From a bacterium (GTDB lineage: Bacteria > Bacillota > Clostridia > Christensenellales > Aristaeellaceae): a DNA stretch of 64,000 nucleotides. Below, one piece after another: positions 40,284 to 50,110 of this stretch. The stretch is from assembly GCA_004563405.1 (NCBI GenBank), contig SFTH01000025.1, positions 1 to 64,000 of the forward strand, given 5' to 3'. Made by a program: the position numbers and the translations under genes. The stretch's first letter is position 1. The number at the start of each line of letters is the position of its first letter. The notes under the pieces are model-generated. The model saw only the letters and a program-made list of their open reading frames with translations, had not been told where the DNA came from and did not search any database.

Positions 40284-42989
40284 ATGGCAAATCAGAGAAA
40301 AAACAACGCATATGAGGAGCCGGCGGAGGCCACCGGCGCGCCGCTGAAGATCCTCGGCGCGGTGGCCTGCTTCGGTCTGGCCCTGCTGATGCTCTACATT
40401 ACGGTAGCCCCGCCCCAGGCGGGCACCGCCATGGGCGCGATCCGGGACGTGATGCGCGGCCTGGGCGGCGGCGCAAATCCCGTCATGGCCCTGGTGCTGG
40501 TGTGGGTGGGCGTGCTGCTCGTCTTCTCCGCGCGGGGAAGGCGCGTGCGCGTGCTCAACGTCGTCATGAACGCCCTGCTGTTTCTGTGCGTCTTTACCGC
40601 GGTGCAGCTCTTCTCCGCCCGCACGGTCATCGAACAGCACATGTCCATCACCACCTTTGCAAACTTCGTCAGCAAGTCCTATCAGTACGGAAGGGGAGGC
40701 GGCGCCATTGGCGCGCTGCTGGCCTATCCCCTGTACATGTATCTCGGCCAGTGGGGCGGGCTCATCGTCACGCTCATCGTGGCCCTGCTCTGCCTTATGG
40801 CCACGGGCCGCGCGCAGAAGATCTACCGCTGGACGGCACGACGCGCCGATGAGGGCCAGCATCGCGCCGAGCAGCGAAGGAATGAAAAGAAAGTCGAACG
40901 CCTGTTCGAATATGATGAGTTCAGCGCGCAGCCGCCGGTGCATCGCGCGCCGCGGCCCCAGTCGCAGCAGCGTCCGGCGCGGCGGGCGGAGCCGGAGAAG
41001 GATTACATGGTCATCGACACGCCCGCGCAGCCGAGCCGGAGCGCGGGCAGGGGTGCGCAGCGGACCACCGCGCCGAAGAAGCGCATGTACCGGGAGACCA
41101 TCGACGGCAAGGCCGCGGGTCAGGAGCAGCAGGAGGAGCTTTACAAGCCGCTGCGCAGGATCAAAAAGGACCGTCAGGCGGCGCAGGCAGAGGCTGCGGA
41201 GGCCGTGGAGGTTCCGGAGGCCGCACCGGAGGAGCCGGAGAAGCGGGAAAAGCGGGAGAAGGGAAAGTTCCCCCGGGATATACCGGACTATCTGAGCGAA
41301 ACCGGGGAAGAGAAGGAAGCCAGCGCGCCGCAGGAGGAGGAGAGCGAGACCTTTGCGCCGCGCAACTATGAATCGCCCCGGCCGAAGAAGCGCACGGTCG
41401 TGGAGGGCGTGCGCGCGCTGGATGCGGAGGACGGAGAGACGGAGGAGAACGACGACGAGCCGCCCTTCGACATCCCGCTCAAGAGCGCAAAGCCCGCCAG
41501 GATGCGCCGGACGAGAGAAACGGAGGATGAGGACGAGGAGGGCTACAACTATCCGCCCATTGATCTTCTGGAGCAGGGCGAGCAGGTGAAGAACACCAGC
41601 GCGCTGAAGGAGGCCGACCGCCAGAAGGCGGACAAGCTGATCGAGACGCTGGAGAGCTTCGGCATCGAGACCCGGCTGATCGGCATCGCCCACGGCCCCG
41701 CGGTGACGCGCTTTGAATTGCAGCCCGCGCCGGGCGTGAAGGTGAGCCGCATCACCGCGCTGGCGGACGACATCGCGCTGGGCCTGGCGGCGCTCTCGGT
41801 GCGCATCGAGGCGCCCATACCGGGCAAGGCTGCGGTGGGCGTGGAAATCCCCAACGACAAGGTGGAGATGGTGCGCCTGCGCGACGTGCTGGAATCGCCG
41901 GACGCGAAGCGCCATCCCTCGAAGATCGCCGTGGGCCTGGGCAAGGACAATTCGGGCCGCTACATCGTGGCGGACATCGCGAAGATGCCCCATGTGCTCA
42001 TCGCCGGACAGACCGGCTCGGGCAAGTCGGTGTGCATCAATTCCATCATATCGTCCATCCTCTATCGGGCCACGCCCGAGGAGGTGCGGATGATCCTGAT
42101 CGACCCCAAGGTGGTGGAGCTCTCCATCTACAACGACATTCCCCACCTGATCGCCCCGGTGGTCACCGATCCGAAGAAGGCCTCCTCCGCGCTGGAGTGG
42201 GCCGTGGCGGAGATGAGCACCCGCTACAAGCGCTTCGCCGAGCGCGGCGTGCGCGACATCAAGGGCTACAACAAGGCGCTGGAGCCCGGCGAGAAGCGCA
42301 TGCCCCAGATGGTCATCGTCATCGACGAGCTGGCGGATCTGATGATGGTCTGCCCCGGCGAGGTGGAGGACAGCATCTGCCGTCTGGCGCAGCTGGCCCG
42401 CGCTGCGGGCATGCACCTGGTGATCGCCACCCAGCGCCCGTCTGTAAACGTCATCACCGGCGTGATCAAGGCCAATATTCCCACCCGCATCGCCTTCTCC
42501 GTGGCTTCCCAGGTGGACAGCCGCACCATGATCGACCACGGCGGCGCGGAAAAGCTGCTGGGCAACGGCGACATGCTCTTCGTGCCCTCCGGCATCAACA
42601 AGCCCATCCGCGTGCAGGGCGCGTGGGTCTCCGATGAAGAGGTGCACAAGATCGTCACCTACATCAAGGAGCGCACCGAGACCACCTACGACGAGGACGT
42701 GGTGGAGCGCATCGAAAACGCCATCCGCAGCGACGCCGAGAAGGAGGAAGTGGAACAGGAGTACGATCCCAAGCTGGCCGAGGCCGTCGAAATCGTCGTC
42801 GAGGCCGGTCAGGCCTCCGTTTCCATGCTCCAGCGCCGCATGCGCGTCGGTTACGCCCGCGCAGGCCGCCTCATCGACGAAATGGAGCGCCGCGGCGTGG
42901 TTTCCGAAGCCGACGGCGCCAAGCCCCGCAGCGTGCTCATCACCCGTGAACAGATGAACGCGATGTTCGATGTTTCCGACGAGGAGTGA
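40284..42989 (+). CDS. DNA translocase FtsK/SpoIIIE
   Basis: A 901-residue DNA pump. The N-terminus has about four membrane segments (residues 15-180), then a long charged, disordered linker (about 190-440). The motor has the alpha part (LIETLESFGIETRLIG), Walker A GQTGSGKSV, Walker B VIVIDELADLMM, and the C-terminal gamma winged helix (SVSMLQRRMRVGYARAGRLIDEMERRGVV in pieces). It moves chromosomes across the division septum or forespore membrane. FtsK and SpoIIIE cannot be told apart here. GGAGGAAAG precedes the start. Confidence 0.93.
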   Translation: MANQRKNNAYEEPAEATGAPLKILGAVACFGLALLMLYITVAPPQAGTAMGAIRDVMRGLGGGANPVMALVLVWVGVLLVFSARGRRVRVLNVVMNALLFLCVFTAVQLFSARTVIEQHMSITTFANFVSKSYQYGRGGGAIGALLAYPLYMYLGQWGGLIVTLIVALLCLMATGRAQKIYRWTARRADEGQHRAEQRRNEKKVERLFEYDEFSAQPPVHRAPRPQSQQRPARRAEPEKDYMVIDTPAQPSRSAGRGAQRTTAPKKRMYRETIDGKAAGQEQQEELYKPLRRIKKDRQAAQAEAAEAVEVPEAAPEEPEKREKREKGKFPRDIPDYLSETGEEKEASAPQEEESETFAPRNYESPRPKKRTVVEGVRALDAEDGETEENDDEPPFDIPLKSAKPARMRRTRETEDEDEEGYNYPPIDLLEQGEQVKNTSALKEADRQKADKLIETLESFGIETRLIGIAHGPAVTRFELQPAPGVKVSRITALADDIALGLAALSVRIEAPIPGKAAVGVEIPNDKVEMVRLRDVLESPDAKRHPSKIAVGLGKDNSGRYIVADIAKMPHVLIAGQTGSGKSVCINSIISSILYRATPEEVRMILIDPKVVELSIYNDIPHLIAPVVTDPKKASSALEWAVAEMSTRYKRFAERGVRDIKGYNKALEPGEKRMPQMVIVIDELADLMMVCPGEVEDSICRLAQLARAAGMHLVIATQRPSVNVITGVIKANIPTRIAFSVASQVDSRTMIDHGGAEKLLGNGDMLFVPSGINKPIRVQGAWVSDEEVHKIVTYIKERTETTYDEDVVERIENAIRSDAEKEEVEQEYDPKLAEAVEIVVEAGQASVSMLQRRMRVGYARAGRLIDEMERRGVVSEADGAKPRSVLITREQMNAMFDVSDEE

Positions 42990-43145
42990 CTTAAGGGCCG
43001 GCTTAAGGGCTCTGCCCTTAAGAATCCCGCTCAAGGGCATGATGCCCTTGAGAATCCCCGGCAGGGGCGCGCATTGCGCGCCCGGAAAAATTGATTTCGC
43101 ATGGCCGGGGCAAATCGCGCCGGGAGGCGGCGCGATTTGCGCGGA
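42990..43145. repeat. palindromic repeat cluster after the translocase gene (family 2)
   Basis: Directly after the stop come nested palindromes: TTAAGGGC..GCCCTTAAG, CAAGGGCATGATGCCCTTG, GGGCGCGCATTGCGCGCCC, and GCAAATCGCGCC paired with GGCGCGATTTGC. The same units occur at 53155-53250 and 63638-63727. Confidence 0.85.
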
Positions 43146-43197
43146 TGCCCGCCAGGATTTGGCACTGAACGTCCTGAACAACCATTCCCCCCAAATG

Positions 43198-43391
43198 GGC
43201 AAAGAAATCCGGGCCTTTAATCTATGGGCCCGGATTTCGGGGGAGGACTTCCATTGCAGTAGAAAAGAAATACAGAAAACCTGCCCCATTCTTGCCGGGG
43301 CAGGTTTTCGTTCGCTTCAGCGCGGCAGCTGGTGGAAGCGGCGACACGCCGCCGGCAGCTGGTGTCGGCGGCGACTCGCCGCCGCCGCCGG
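43198..43391 (-). repeat. structured 3' element behind asnA (family 1)
   Basis: Read from asnA: the stop at 43392 is followed by two 30-base units starting at 43353 and 43323, each with a GCGGCGACxCGCCGC-type hairpin; then a terminator hairpin, AAAACCTGCCCC and GGGGCAGGTTTT (43276-43308); then AAATCCGGGCC and GGCCCGGATTT (43207-43240). Same order as at 46510, 50975 and 51510. Confidence 0.85.
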
Positions 43392-44402
43392 TTATAGGAG
43401 GGTGATGTTGGCGGATTGGCAGGCGGCGATGGTTTCGCTGTCCCAGATGCTGGACTGGACTTCGCCGATGTGTGCGCAGCCGATCATCAGCATGCACAGG
43501 CGGCTCTGGCCGATGCCGCCGCCGATGGTGAGCGGGAGCTCACCGTTGAGCAGCATCTTGTGGAAGGGCAGCTGTACGCGCTCCTCGCAGCCGGCGAGCT
43601 TGAGCTGGCGGCGGAGGGATTCCTCGTCCACGCGCACGCCCATGGAGGAAATTTCAATGGCGCGGCCCAGCACGTCGTCCCAGAAGAGGATGTCGCCGTT
43701 GAGCGCCCAGTCGTCGTAGTCGGGCGCGCGGCCGTCGTGGGGCTTGCCGGAGCGCAGCTTGCCGCCGATCTGCATGATCAGCGCGGTTTTGTGCGCTTCC
43801 AGATAGGCGTTTTCGCGGTCGGAGCTCGAGGGCAGGTCGGGGTAGAGGTCCTCCAGCTCCTGCGTGGTGATGGCGCTCATCTCGCGGCTAAGCTTGACGT
43901 GGATGCTGGAATACTCCCGGCACAGGCGCTCGCTCACGTCGCAGATGCAGTTCACGATCTCGCCCGCGACATTTTTCAGCGTGTCCAGCGTGCGGTCCTC
44001 CCGGCGGATGACCTTCTCCCAGTCCCACTGGTCCACATACACGGAGTGCAGGTTGTCCAGCTCCTCGTCCCGGCGGATGGCGTTCATGTCGGTGTAGAGG
44101 CCCTTGCCCACCCGGAAGTCGTACTTCTTCAGGGCGAAGCGCTTCCACTTGGCCAGGGAGTGCACCACCTGGCCCTCCTCGCCCACGGCGGGCACGTCGA
44201 AGGTCACGGGCCGCTCGTAGCCGTTCAGGTTGTCGTTCATGCCGGAGGACTCCCGCACGAACAGCGGCGCGCTCACCCGGCGCAGGTTCAGCGCGTAGGC
44301 CAGCTCCTTCTGGAAGTTGTGCTTGATAAACTCGATGGCCACCTGCATGTCGTACACGTTCAGCGGCGTGCGGTAGCCCTCGGGAATGAAAATCTTGTTC
44401 AT
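43392..44402 (-). CDS. asnA: aspartate-ammonia ligase AsnA
   Basis: A 336-residue class II synthetase-like enzyme that makes asparagine from aspartate and ammonia. Conserved: FIKHNFQKELAYALNLRRVSAPLFV in two parts, the long SSSDRENAY, and the ATP site GGGIGQSRLCMLM. Length equals the normal AsnA (about 330). The start at 44402 follows AGGAGG; the longer frame upstream is not coding. Followed by a structured 3' element. Confidence 0.97.
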   Translation of the reverse strand: MNKIFIPEGYRTPLNVYDMQVAIEFIKHNFQKELAYALNLRRVSAPLFVRESSGMNDNLNGYERPVTFDVPAVGEEGQVVHSLAKWKRFALKKYDFRVGKGLYTDMNAIRRDEELDNLHSVYVDQWDWEKVIRREDRTLDTLKNVAGEIVNCICDVSERLCREYSSIHVKLSREMSAITTQELEDLYPDLPSSSDRENAYLEAHKTALIMQIGGKLRSGKPHDGRAPDYDDWALNGDILFWDDVLGRAIEISSMGVRVDEESLRRQLKLAGCEERVQLPFHKMLLNGELPLTIGGGIGQSRLCMLMIGCAHIGEVQSSIWDSETIAACQSANITLL

Positions 44403-44640
44403 GGCGTCCTCCTCGTGTATATACATATCTGCATTATAGCCCGGTGAAAGAAATTTTTCAAGCCCATCGAACATATTTCCGCGTTCCGCAGGTTTTTTTG
44501 CGCAGGAACGCGCCCGCCGGAGACATAAAATGCAAGTTGAAATGCATTTTTGTGCAAATATGGCGTTGAAACGGCGGAAGAATCCGCTTTTGTGCATAAA
44601 TTCCGTTAAAAAATGCGCAGAATCATAACATGGAAGCGTA
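44403..44640. other. divergent asnA-gdhA intergenic region
   Basis: AT-rich spacer between two ammonia-assimilation genes read in opposite directions. The gdhA promoter is at 44641-44669. Toward asnA a clear promoter was not settled. GCGGAAGAATCCGC near 44575 is a short palindrome. No gene. Confidence 0.5.
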
Positions 44641-44669
44641 TGGACAATGGTCGAAAAACGGAGTATACT
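44641..44669 (+). promoter_or_regulatory. promoter of gdhA
   Basis: TGGACA (44641-44646), a 17-base spacer and TATACT (44664-44669), followed by GGGGAGG before the gdhA start. Confidence 0.7.
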
Positions 44670-44717
44670 GGTTTCACAACTCGAAATGCAAATTAACTCA
44701 ATGGGGAGGAATTGCGA

Positions 44718-46064
44718 ATGAGCATTCAGAACGAGTATCTTCAGAACCTGATGGCGACGGTCGAAAAGCGCAATCCGAACGACAAGCAGTTTTTAATCAC
44801 GGTGCGCAGCGTGCTGGAATCCATCGAACCCGTCGTGGAGGCGCATCCCGAGTACGTCAAGATGGGCGTGCTGGAGATGTTTGTGGAGCCGGAGCGCGTG
44901 ATCAAGTTCCGGGTGCCGTGGGTGGACGACAAGGGTGAAGTCCATGTGAACCGCGGCTACCGCGTGCAGTCCAACAGCGCCATCGGCCCGTACAAGGGCG
45001 GCCTGCGCCTGCATCCGTCCGTGACCGAGGATACCGTGAAATTCCTCGCCTTTGAACAGACGCTGAAGAACTCCCTGACCGGCCTGCCCATCGGCGGCGG
45101 CAAGGGCGGCAGCGACTTCGACCCCAAGGGCAAGAGCGACATGGAGGTCATGCGCTTCTGCCAGAGCTTCATGAGCGAGCTCTATCGCCACATCGGCCCC
45201 GACTGTGACGTTCCCGCCGGAGATATCGGCGTGGGTGCGCGGGAGATCGGCTATCTCTACGGCGAGTACAAGCGCCTCACCGGCCAGTACTGCGGCGTGC
45301 TCACCGGCAAGGGCCTCACCTACGGCGGCAGCCTCGCCCGCAAGGAGGCCACCGGCTACGGCCTGTGCTATTTCACCGAGGAAATGCTCAATTGCGCCGG
45401 AAAGAGCTTCAAGGGCCAGACCGTCGTGGTCTCCGGCTCCGGCAATGTGGCCATGTACGCCTGCGAAAAGGCCACGCAGCTGGGCGCAAAGGTCGTCGCC
45501 ATGTCCGATTCCAACGGCTATGTCTATGATCCCAACGGCATTGATCTCGACGCGGTGAAGCTGATCAAGGAAGTGCGCCGCGGCCGCATCCGCGAGTACG
45601 TCGCCGATCATCCCGCCGCCGAATACCACGAGGGCTGCAGCGGCATCTGGACCATCAAGTGCGACATCGCCCTGCCCTGCGCCACCCAGAATGAAATCAA
45701 CCTGGAGTCCGCCAGGGCGCTCATCGCCAACGGCTGCTTCTGCGTCTCCGAGGGCGCGAACATGCCCTCCACCATGGAAGCCATCGACGCCTTTATCGAG
45801 GCCGGCCTACTCTTCGGCCCCGCCAAGGCCGCCAATGCCGGCGGCGTGGCCACCTCCGCCCTCGAAATGAGTCAGAACTCCATGCGCTACAGCTGGACCT
45901 TCGAAGAGGTCGACGCCAAGCTCAAGCAGATCATGGTCGGCATCTATCACAACGTCGCCGACGCTGCCTCTACCTACGGCTTCGCCAACAACTTCGAAAA
46001 GGGCGCGAACATCGCCGGCTTCCTCAAGGTCGCCGAAGCCATGCTCGCCCAGGGCGTCTGCTAG
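44718..46064 (+). CDS. gdhA: NADP-type glutamate dehydrogenase
   Basis: A 448-residue hexameric-type glutamate dehydrogenase. Substrate part: KGGLRLHPSVTEDTVKFLAFEQ in pieces, PIGGGKGGSDFDPKGKSD with the catalytic Lys, and the DVPAGDIGVGAREIGYL region. The NADP-binding part has VVSGSGNVAMYA. It joins ammonia to 2-oxoglutarate. ATG 44718 was preferred to the TTG six bases upstream because GGGGAGG is eight bases before it. It is divergent from asnA, another ammonia user. Ends at a strong terminator. Confidence 0.96.
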   Translation: MSIQNEYLQNLMATVEKRNPNDKQFLITVRSVLESIEPVVEAHPEYVKMGVLEMFVEPERVIKFRVPWVDDKGEVHVNRGYRVQSNSAIGPYKGGLRLHPSVTEDTVKFLAFEQTLKNSLTGLPIGGGKGGSDFDPKGKSDMEVMRFCQSFMSELYRHIGPDCDVPAGDIGVGAREIGYLYGEYKRLTGQYCGVLTGKGLTYGGSLARKEATGYGLCYFTEEMLNCAGKSFKGQTVVVSGSGNVAMYACEKATQLGAKVVAMSDSNGYVYDPNGIDLDAVKLIKEVRRGRIREYVADHPAAEYHEGCSGIWTIKCDIALPCATQNEINLESARALIANGCFCVSEGANMPSTMEAIDAFIEAGLLFGPAKAANAGGVATSALEMSQNSMRYSWTFEEVDAKLKQIMVGIYHNVADAASTYGFANNFEKGANIAGFLKVAEAMLAQGVC

Positions 46065-46108
46065 CAGCGTGGCGCTGCAGCCAGCAGGCTACCGCGTTGA
46101 AAGCGAAC

Positions 46109-46145
46109 GAATCCCTGCCCCCATTGATTCAAGGGGCAGGGATTC
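46109..46145 (+). terminator. intrinsic terminator of gdhA
   Basis: GAATCCCTGCCCC (46109-46121) and GGGGCAGGGATTC (46133-46145) form a perfect 13-bp stem, followed by TGTGTTTCTC. Confidence 0.85.
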
Positions 46146-46169
46146 TGTGTTTCTCTCCACCATTTATGT

Positions 46170-46510
46170 CCGCTTCTCCCCGAAATCCGGCCCCATAGAT
46201 CCAAGGCCCGGATTTCTTATGTGCGTTCATTAAGCGGCGAAGGATGAACGGAACGGCGGCAGGAAAGCGGGCACCAGATACAGGGCGTGTCGCTCTGTAC
46301 GCATCCACAACAAACGTAAGAAATCCAGCCCTTTCTGTCGGCCCGAATTTCGGGGAAATGCTTCCATAAGGCTAGGATAGAAGCGCAGAAAACCTGCCCC
46401 ATTCCTGCAGGGGCAGGTTTTCGTCGCCTCTGCGCGGCAGCTGGTGGCTGCGGCGACTTGCCGCCGCGGCAGCTGGTGGTTGCGGCGACTTGCCGTCGCG
46501 GTAACTGCTG
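46170..46510 (-). repeat. structured 3' element behind the nicotinamidase-like gene (family 1)
   Basis: Read from the minus-strand stop at 46511: three units starting at 46499, 46467 and 46435 (period about 32), then AAAACCTGCCCC/GGGGCAGGTTTT (46389-46421), then AAATCC- and GGATTT-type half sites around 46320-46365. A second inverted half of the last module lies at 46178-46220. Confidence 0.82.
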
Positions 46511-47044
46511 TCAGCGGGCACTGCCCGCCGCCTGGCAGGAGTGGAGGGTTTGGAGGGCGGCGGCGTGGTTTTCGGGGGTGGTGCCGGCGCAGCAGTCGGG
46601 GTTGACCCGGACGTCCGCCTCGGGGAAGGAGGCCTTGAGGATCAGGGCGTTGGAGACCACGCAGATGTCCGTGCAGAGGCCGACCAGTTCAATGCTGAGC
46701 TCGGTTTCGGTTCCGGCCTCGCTGTGGATCAGGTGGGGCAGCTGCGTGGAGCCGAAGGTCGGCTTTTCAATGATGCGGTGGGTCTTCTTTTCCAGCGCCT
46801 CGAGGACGCGCGCGTCCAGCGCCCAGCCCTGCGTGCCGCGGATGCAGTGGGGCACGGGCAGGTTCCGGCCCTCCCGGGTGTCGAGGTAGTCTTCGCCGTG
46901 CGTATCCATGGTGGCGATGATCTCGCCGTCGAATTCTTCAATCTGGCGCACCACGCGCTCCACGATGGCCTGGGCCTCCTTCGAGCCCAGCGCGCCGTCG
47001 ATGAAATCGCGCTGCATGTCCACGACGATCAGATACTTTTTCAA
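46511..47044 (-). CDS. isochorismatase-family cysteine hydrolase, nicotinamidase-like
   Basis: A 177-residue cysteine hydrolase. The catalytic triad is visible as D9, K94 and C128 (GLCTDICV). Metal ligands D47, H49 and H66 (DTHGEDY, PVPHC) fit nicotinamidase PncA, which turns nicotinamide into nicotinate for NAD salvage. The C-terminal segment ends with a short variable tail. Other members of the family remain possible. It stands alone with an AGGAGG-type site upstream. Confidence 0.85.
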   Translation of the reverse strand: MKKYLIVVDMQRDFIDGALGSKEAQAIVERVVRQIEEFDGEIIATMDTHGEDYLDTREGRNLPVPHCIRGTQGWALDARVLEALEKKTHRIIEKPTFGSTQLPHLIHSEAGTETELSIELVGLCTDICVVSNALILKASFPEADVRVNPDCCAGTTPENHAAALQTLHSCQAAGSAR

Positions 47045-47224
47045 TTTGAATACCTCCTTTGAAAACGGAGCGGCACTGCGGCCGCTCCGGTACTGCGGCG
47101 ATGGCAGGCGGGTTTCATCCGGGGATGAACGCTTCGCCTGCCGCGCACGCCGCGGCGGCAGTCTGCGGAAAGCGCGGGGAAACCGGACCTTCCGGAAGAA
47201 CTGCCGGATGTGCTTTTGTGGGTC

Positions 47225-48700
47225 CTATTCCTCGGGCGGGGGATTGCGGTGAACGGTGAAGGTGAATGCGCTGCCCTCGCCCTTTTTGCTCTCCACCCAG
47301 ATCTCCTCGTCCATGCGCTTGAGCAGCTCCTTTGCAATGGAGAGGCCGAGGCCGCTGCCCTTGCCGCTGTGGGCCTTGTCCACCTTGTAGAAGCGGTCGA
47401 ACACATAGGGGAGGTCGCTCTCGTCGATGCCAATGCCGGTGTCGCGCACGGTGACGCACACCTTTTCGTCGTCCCAGGCGACCTTCACGCCCACGCTGCC
47501 CTGCTCGGTGTACTTGATGGCGTTGTCCAGCAGGATGATGAGCATCTGCTCCACGCGGTCGGAATTGGCGTAGACCGTGGGGCAGCCGCCCAGATCGCTC
47601 TCGATGTTCAGCGTCAGCCCATGCTCCTCCGCGATGGAGTGGTAGCGGTCGCACACGTCGTAGATCAGATCGTCCAGCGGCATCCGCTGCTTCTGGATGG
47701 CCACGCCGCCACTCTGGAGCCGGGAGAGCTCCAGCTGGTCGTTGATGAGCCGGGACAGGCGCATGACCTCGCGCAGGATGATGTCGTAGTAGCGCATGCG
47801 GTCCTCTTCCCGGGTGACCATGCCCTCCTTGAGCGGCTCAACCAGCGCGCGCACGGCGGTGAGCGGCGTGCGCAGCTCGTGGGAGACGTTGGAGACGTAT
47901 TCCCTGCGGGTGCGCTCCAGGCGCTCGGCCTGGGTCACGTCGCTGAACAGGCCCACCGCGCCCGCGATGGCCCCGATTTCGTCCACGATGGGCGTGATGG
48001 TGAGGCGAATTACCATGTCCCGGCTGTTGAAGTTGCGGGTGATGGCTTCGCCGGTCCGGATCACCGCGTCGAAGTCCTCCCAGACGGACTGGTCGGGCAC
48101 GTGCTTCATGCGCGCGTCGGGCAGGCCCAGGGAGATCTTGCGCTGCTCAAACATGCGCGAGATGGCGGGATTGATGTGGGTGATCAGCCCGTCCGCGTCG
48201 ATGGCGATGATGCCCTCGGACAGGCCGTTGAGCATGTGCTTGAGCCGGTTGCGCTCCACGATCAGCATGTACATGTTGCGGGAGAGCTGATAGGACAGGT
48301 TGTTCAGCGCGCGGCCCAGCTCGCCCAGCTCGTCGGGCGCGTCCTCGTCGGCGTGGGCGTCGAAATCGCCCCCGGCGACCTTCACGGCCACGTCCCGCAG
48401 CGCGGCGATCTGCCTGACGCTCTTCATCAGCAGGACCTTCGCCAGCGGCCAGCCCGCCAGACACGCCGCGACGAACCCCGCCATCAGGCCGATGAGCGAA
48501 GCCCAGCGCCCGGCGCCCAGACGGTCCGCCAGGTGAAACACCGGCGAGCCCACCAGCACCGCGACGAGAAAGACCGCGGCAGTAAAGAGGACAGCGCGCT
48601 GAATCAGCACGCTGTGACCCCTCTTCCGGACGGGCGCGCCCAGCCCGGCAGCCTCGCCGCCGGGGCCTCGCCCCTCCGAAAGACGCTTGGATTTATTCAT
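47225..48700 (-). CDS. membrane sensor histidine kinase (PhoR/WalK-like)
   Basis: A 491-residue kinase: two membrane helices close together (about 36-95) with only a short outside loop, a HAMP domain, a PAS domain (NMYMLIVERNRLKHMLNGLSEGIIAID in pieces), HisKA with phospho-His in VSHELRTPLTAV, and an HATPase with DNAIKYT, DTGIGI and GSGLGLSI. The tiny outside part argues for sensing in or near the membrane. Its start touches the response regulator stop, so they are one operon. Confidence 0.92.
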   Translation of the reverse strand: MNKSKRLSEGRGPGGEAAGLGAPVRKRGHSVLIQRAVLFTAAVFLVAVLVGSPVFHLADRLGAGRWASLIGLMAGFVAACLAGWPLAKVLLMKSVRQIAALRDVAVKVAGGDFDAHADEDAPDELGELGRALNNLSYQLSRNMYMLIVERNRLKHMLNGLSEGIIAIDADGLITHINPAISRMFEQRKISLGLPDARMKHVPDQSVWEDFDAVIRTGEAITRNFNSRDMVIRLTITPIVDEIGAIAGAVGLFSDVTQAERLERTRREYVSNVSHELRTPLTAVRALVEPLKEGMVTREEDRMRYYDIILREVMRLSRLINDQLELSRLQSGGVAIQKQRMPLDDLIYDVCDRYHSIAEEHGLTLNIESDLGGCPTVYANSDRVEQMLIILLDNAIKYTEQGSVGVKVAWDDEKVCVTVRDTGIGIDESDLPYVFDRFYKVDKAHSGKGSGLGLSIAKELLKRMDEEIWVESKKGEGSAFTFTVHRNPPPEE

Positions 48701-49389
48701 TACGCATTGACCTCAAAGCGATAGCCCACGCCGTACACCGTCTTGAGCGCCCACGGCACGTTCTCCTGGGGCAGCTTCTGGCGGATGCGCTTGATGTGCG
48801 CGTCCACGGTGCGCGTGTCTCCGAAGTAATCATAGCCCCAGACCCGGGAGAGGATCTGTTCCCGGGAGAACACCTGGCCCACGTTGGAGCACAGCATGTG
48901 CAGAATCTCCACTTCCTTGGGCGTGCAGGGAATGACCTTGCCCGCGGCCTTCACCTGGTAGTTCTCCAGGCTGATCTCCAGCTGCGGCAGGCGGATGATG
49001 GAGGAATCCTCGTCGCCGGTCTTTTCGCTGAAGCGGCGCAGCACCGCCTTGATGCGGGCCAGCACCTCGCGGGGAGAGAAGGGCTTGACGATGTAGTCGT
49101 CCGCGCCCAGCTCAAGGCCTAGAATGCGGTCGATCTCCTCGCCCTTGGCGGTGAGCATGATGATGGGCGTGGAGCTGTTCTGGCGGATCTGGCGGCACAC
49201 GTCCAGGCCGGAGACCTTCGGCATCATCAGGTCGAGCACCATCAGATCGGGATGGAGGCTTTCGAACATTTCGAGCGCCTGCTGCCCGTCATACGCGCTC
49301 TGGTGCTCATAGCCCTCGCTGCCCAGATACAGCCCGAGGGACTCGTGCACGACGGGATCGTCATCTGCAATCAGAATAAGAGGATACAT
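48700..49389 (-). CDS. OmpR-family response regulator
   Basis: A 229-residue regulator: receiver domain with acidic pair DDD, phospho-Asp in DLMVLDLMMP and the Lys in VKPFSPRE, then a winged-helix DNA-binding domain (VIPCTPKEVEILHML, GYDYFGDTRTVDAHIKRIRQKL in pieces). Partner of the downstream kinase. Two starts are possible, ATG 49395 and 49389; the second has the better distance to GGGGTGG. Target genes are unknown. WalR or PhoP type is possible. Confidence 0.92.
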   Translation of the reverse strand: MYPLILIADDDPVVHESLGLYLGSEGYEHQSAYDGQQALEMFESLHPDLMVLDLMMPKVSGLDVCRQIRQNSSTPIIMLTAKGEEIDRILGLELGADDYIVKPFSPREVLARIKAVLRRFSEKTGDEDSSIIRLPQLEISLENYQVKAAGKVIPCTPKEVEILHMLCSNVGQVFSREQILSRVWGYDYFGDTRTVDAHIKRIRQKLPQENVPWALKTVYGVGYRFEVNA

Positions 49390-49581
49390 TGACATTAAAC
49401 CACCCCAGTTTTCACATTTGTACATTTATTATACCATGAAACCATGCACTTTCAACCTTTCGAGGAAGAAGCCTATTTTTCTTCAAATTCGACAGGATTT
49501 CGACGGAGTTAATCTGCGCGCCGCCGGACAAAATAATGTGCGCGGGCCGCGGCACGGCGGCGCGCGGGGAGGAGGAAGAAT

Positions 49582-50028
49582 ATGGATCAGACCCGGAAAC
49601 TGTTGCAGGCGGTTGTGGAGAACGGGCGCATGGGAGAGAGCGCCTGCGACCAGCTCGTCGCGCGCACGGACGATCTGGAGATGCGCAAGGAGCTGCTGCT
49701 GGAAAAGCGGCACTATGCCGGCGCGGCGCAGGAGGCGGAGCTGCGGCTCGCCGCCCTGGGCGAGCGCCCCCGGCCGAAGGGCGCCGCGGCACGGGCGGGG
49801 CTCTGGATGGGCATGCGGCTGAATACGATGCTGGATCCGTCCGCCGCGCACGTCGCGGAGATCGCCATCCAGGGAGCGACGATGGGCGTGGTGGAGCTGA
49901 CCCGAGCGCGCAACAGCCTCGCGGAGGCGGACGCGCAGGCCCAGGGCGTCGCTTCGAACCTCATCACCCGCCAGCAGGAGGCCATCGAGCGGCTGAAGGC
50001 TTTCCTGAGAGAGAAAACCATGGTATAA
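49582..50028 (+). CDS. small helical protein of unknown function (ferritin-like, DUF2383-type pattern)
   Basis: A 148-residue protein predicted to be four helices, with repeated Glu/Arg-rich segments (MRKELLLEKRHYAGAAQEAELRL in two parts; LITRQQEAIERLKAFLREK). The Q/E/H spacing recalls ferritin-like four-helix proteins, but no clear di-iron set is seen. GGAGGAAG precedes the ATG at 49582. It is 80 bases before a secreted protein gene in the same direction. Confidence 0.6.
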   Translation: MDQTRKLLQAVVENGRMGESACDQLVARTDDLEMRKELLLEKRHYAGAAQEAELRLAALGERPRPKGAAARAGLWMGMRLNTMLDPSAAHVAEIAIQGATMGVVELTRARNSLAEADAQAQGVASNLITRQQEAIERLKAFLREKTMV

Positions 50029-50110
50029 TCAGGGGGAAGGGCAAAACAATTGCCCGAGAAGGAAACTGAGGCAGGTTTTTCCGCGTCTAACATACGAGAG
50101 GTGAAAGAAC

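Noticed and set aside
48700..49389. Definite WalR assignment
   Set aside because: walJ is 12 kb away and walH/walI are not seen; PhoP-like or other OmpR regulators fit equally well.
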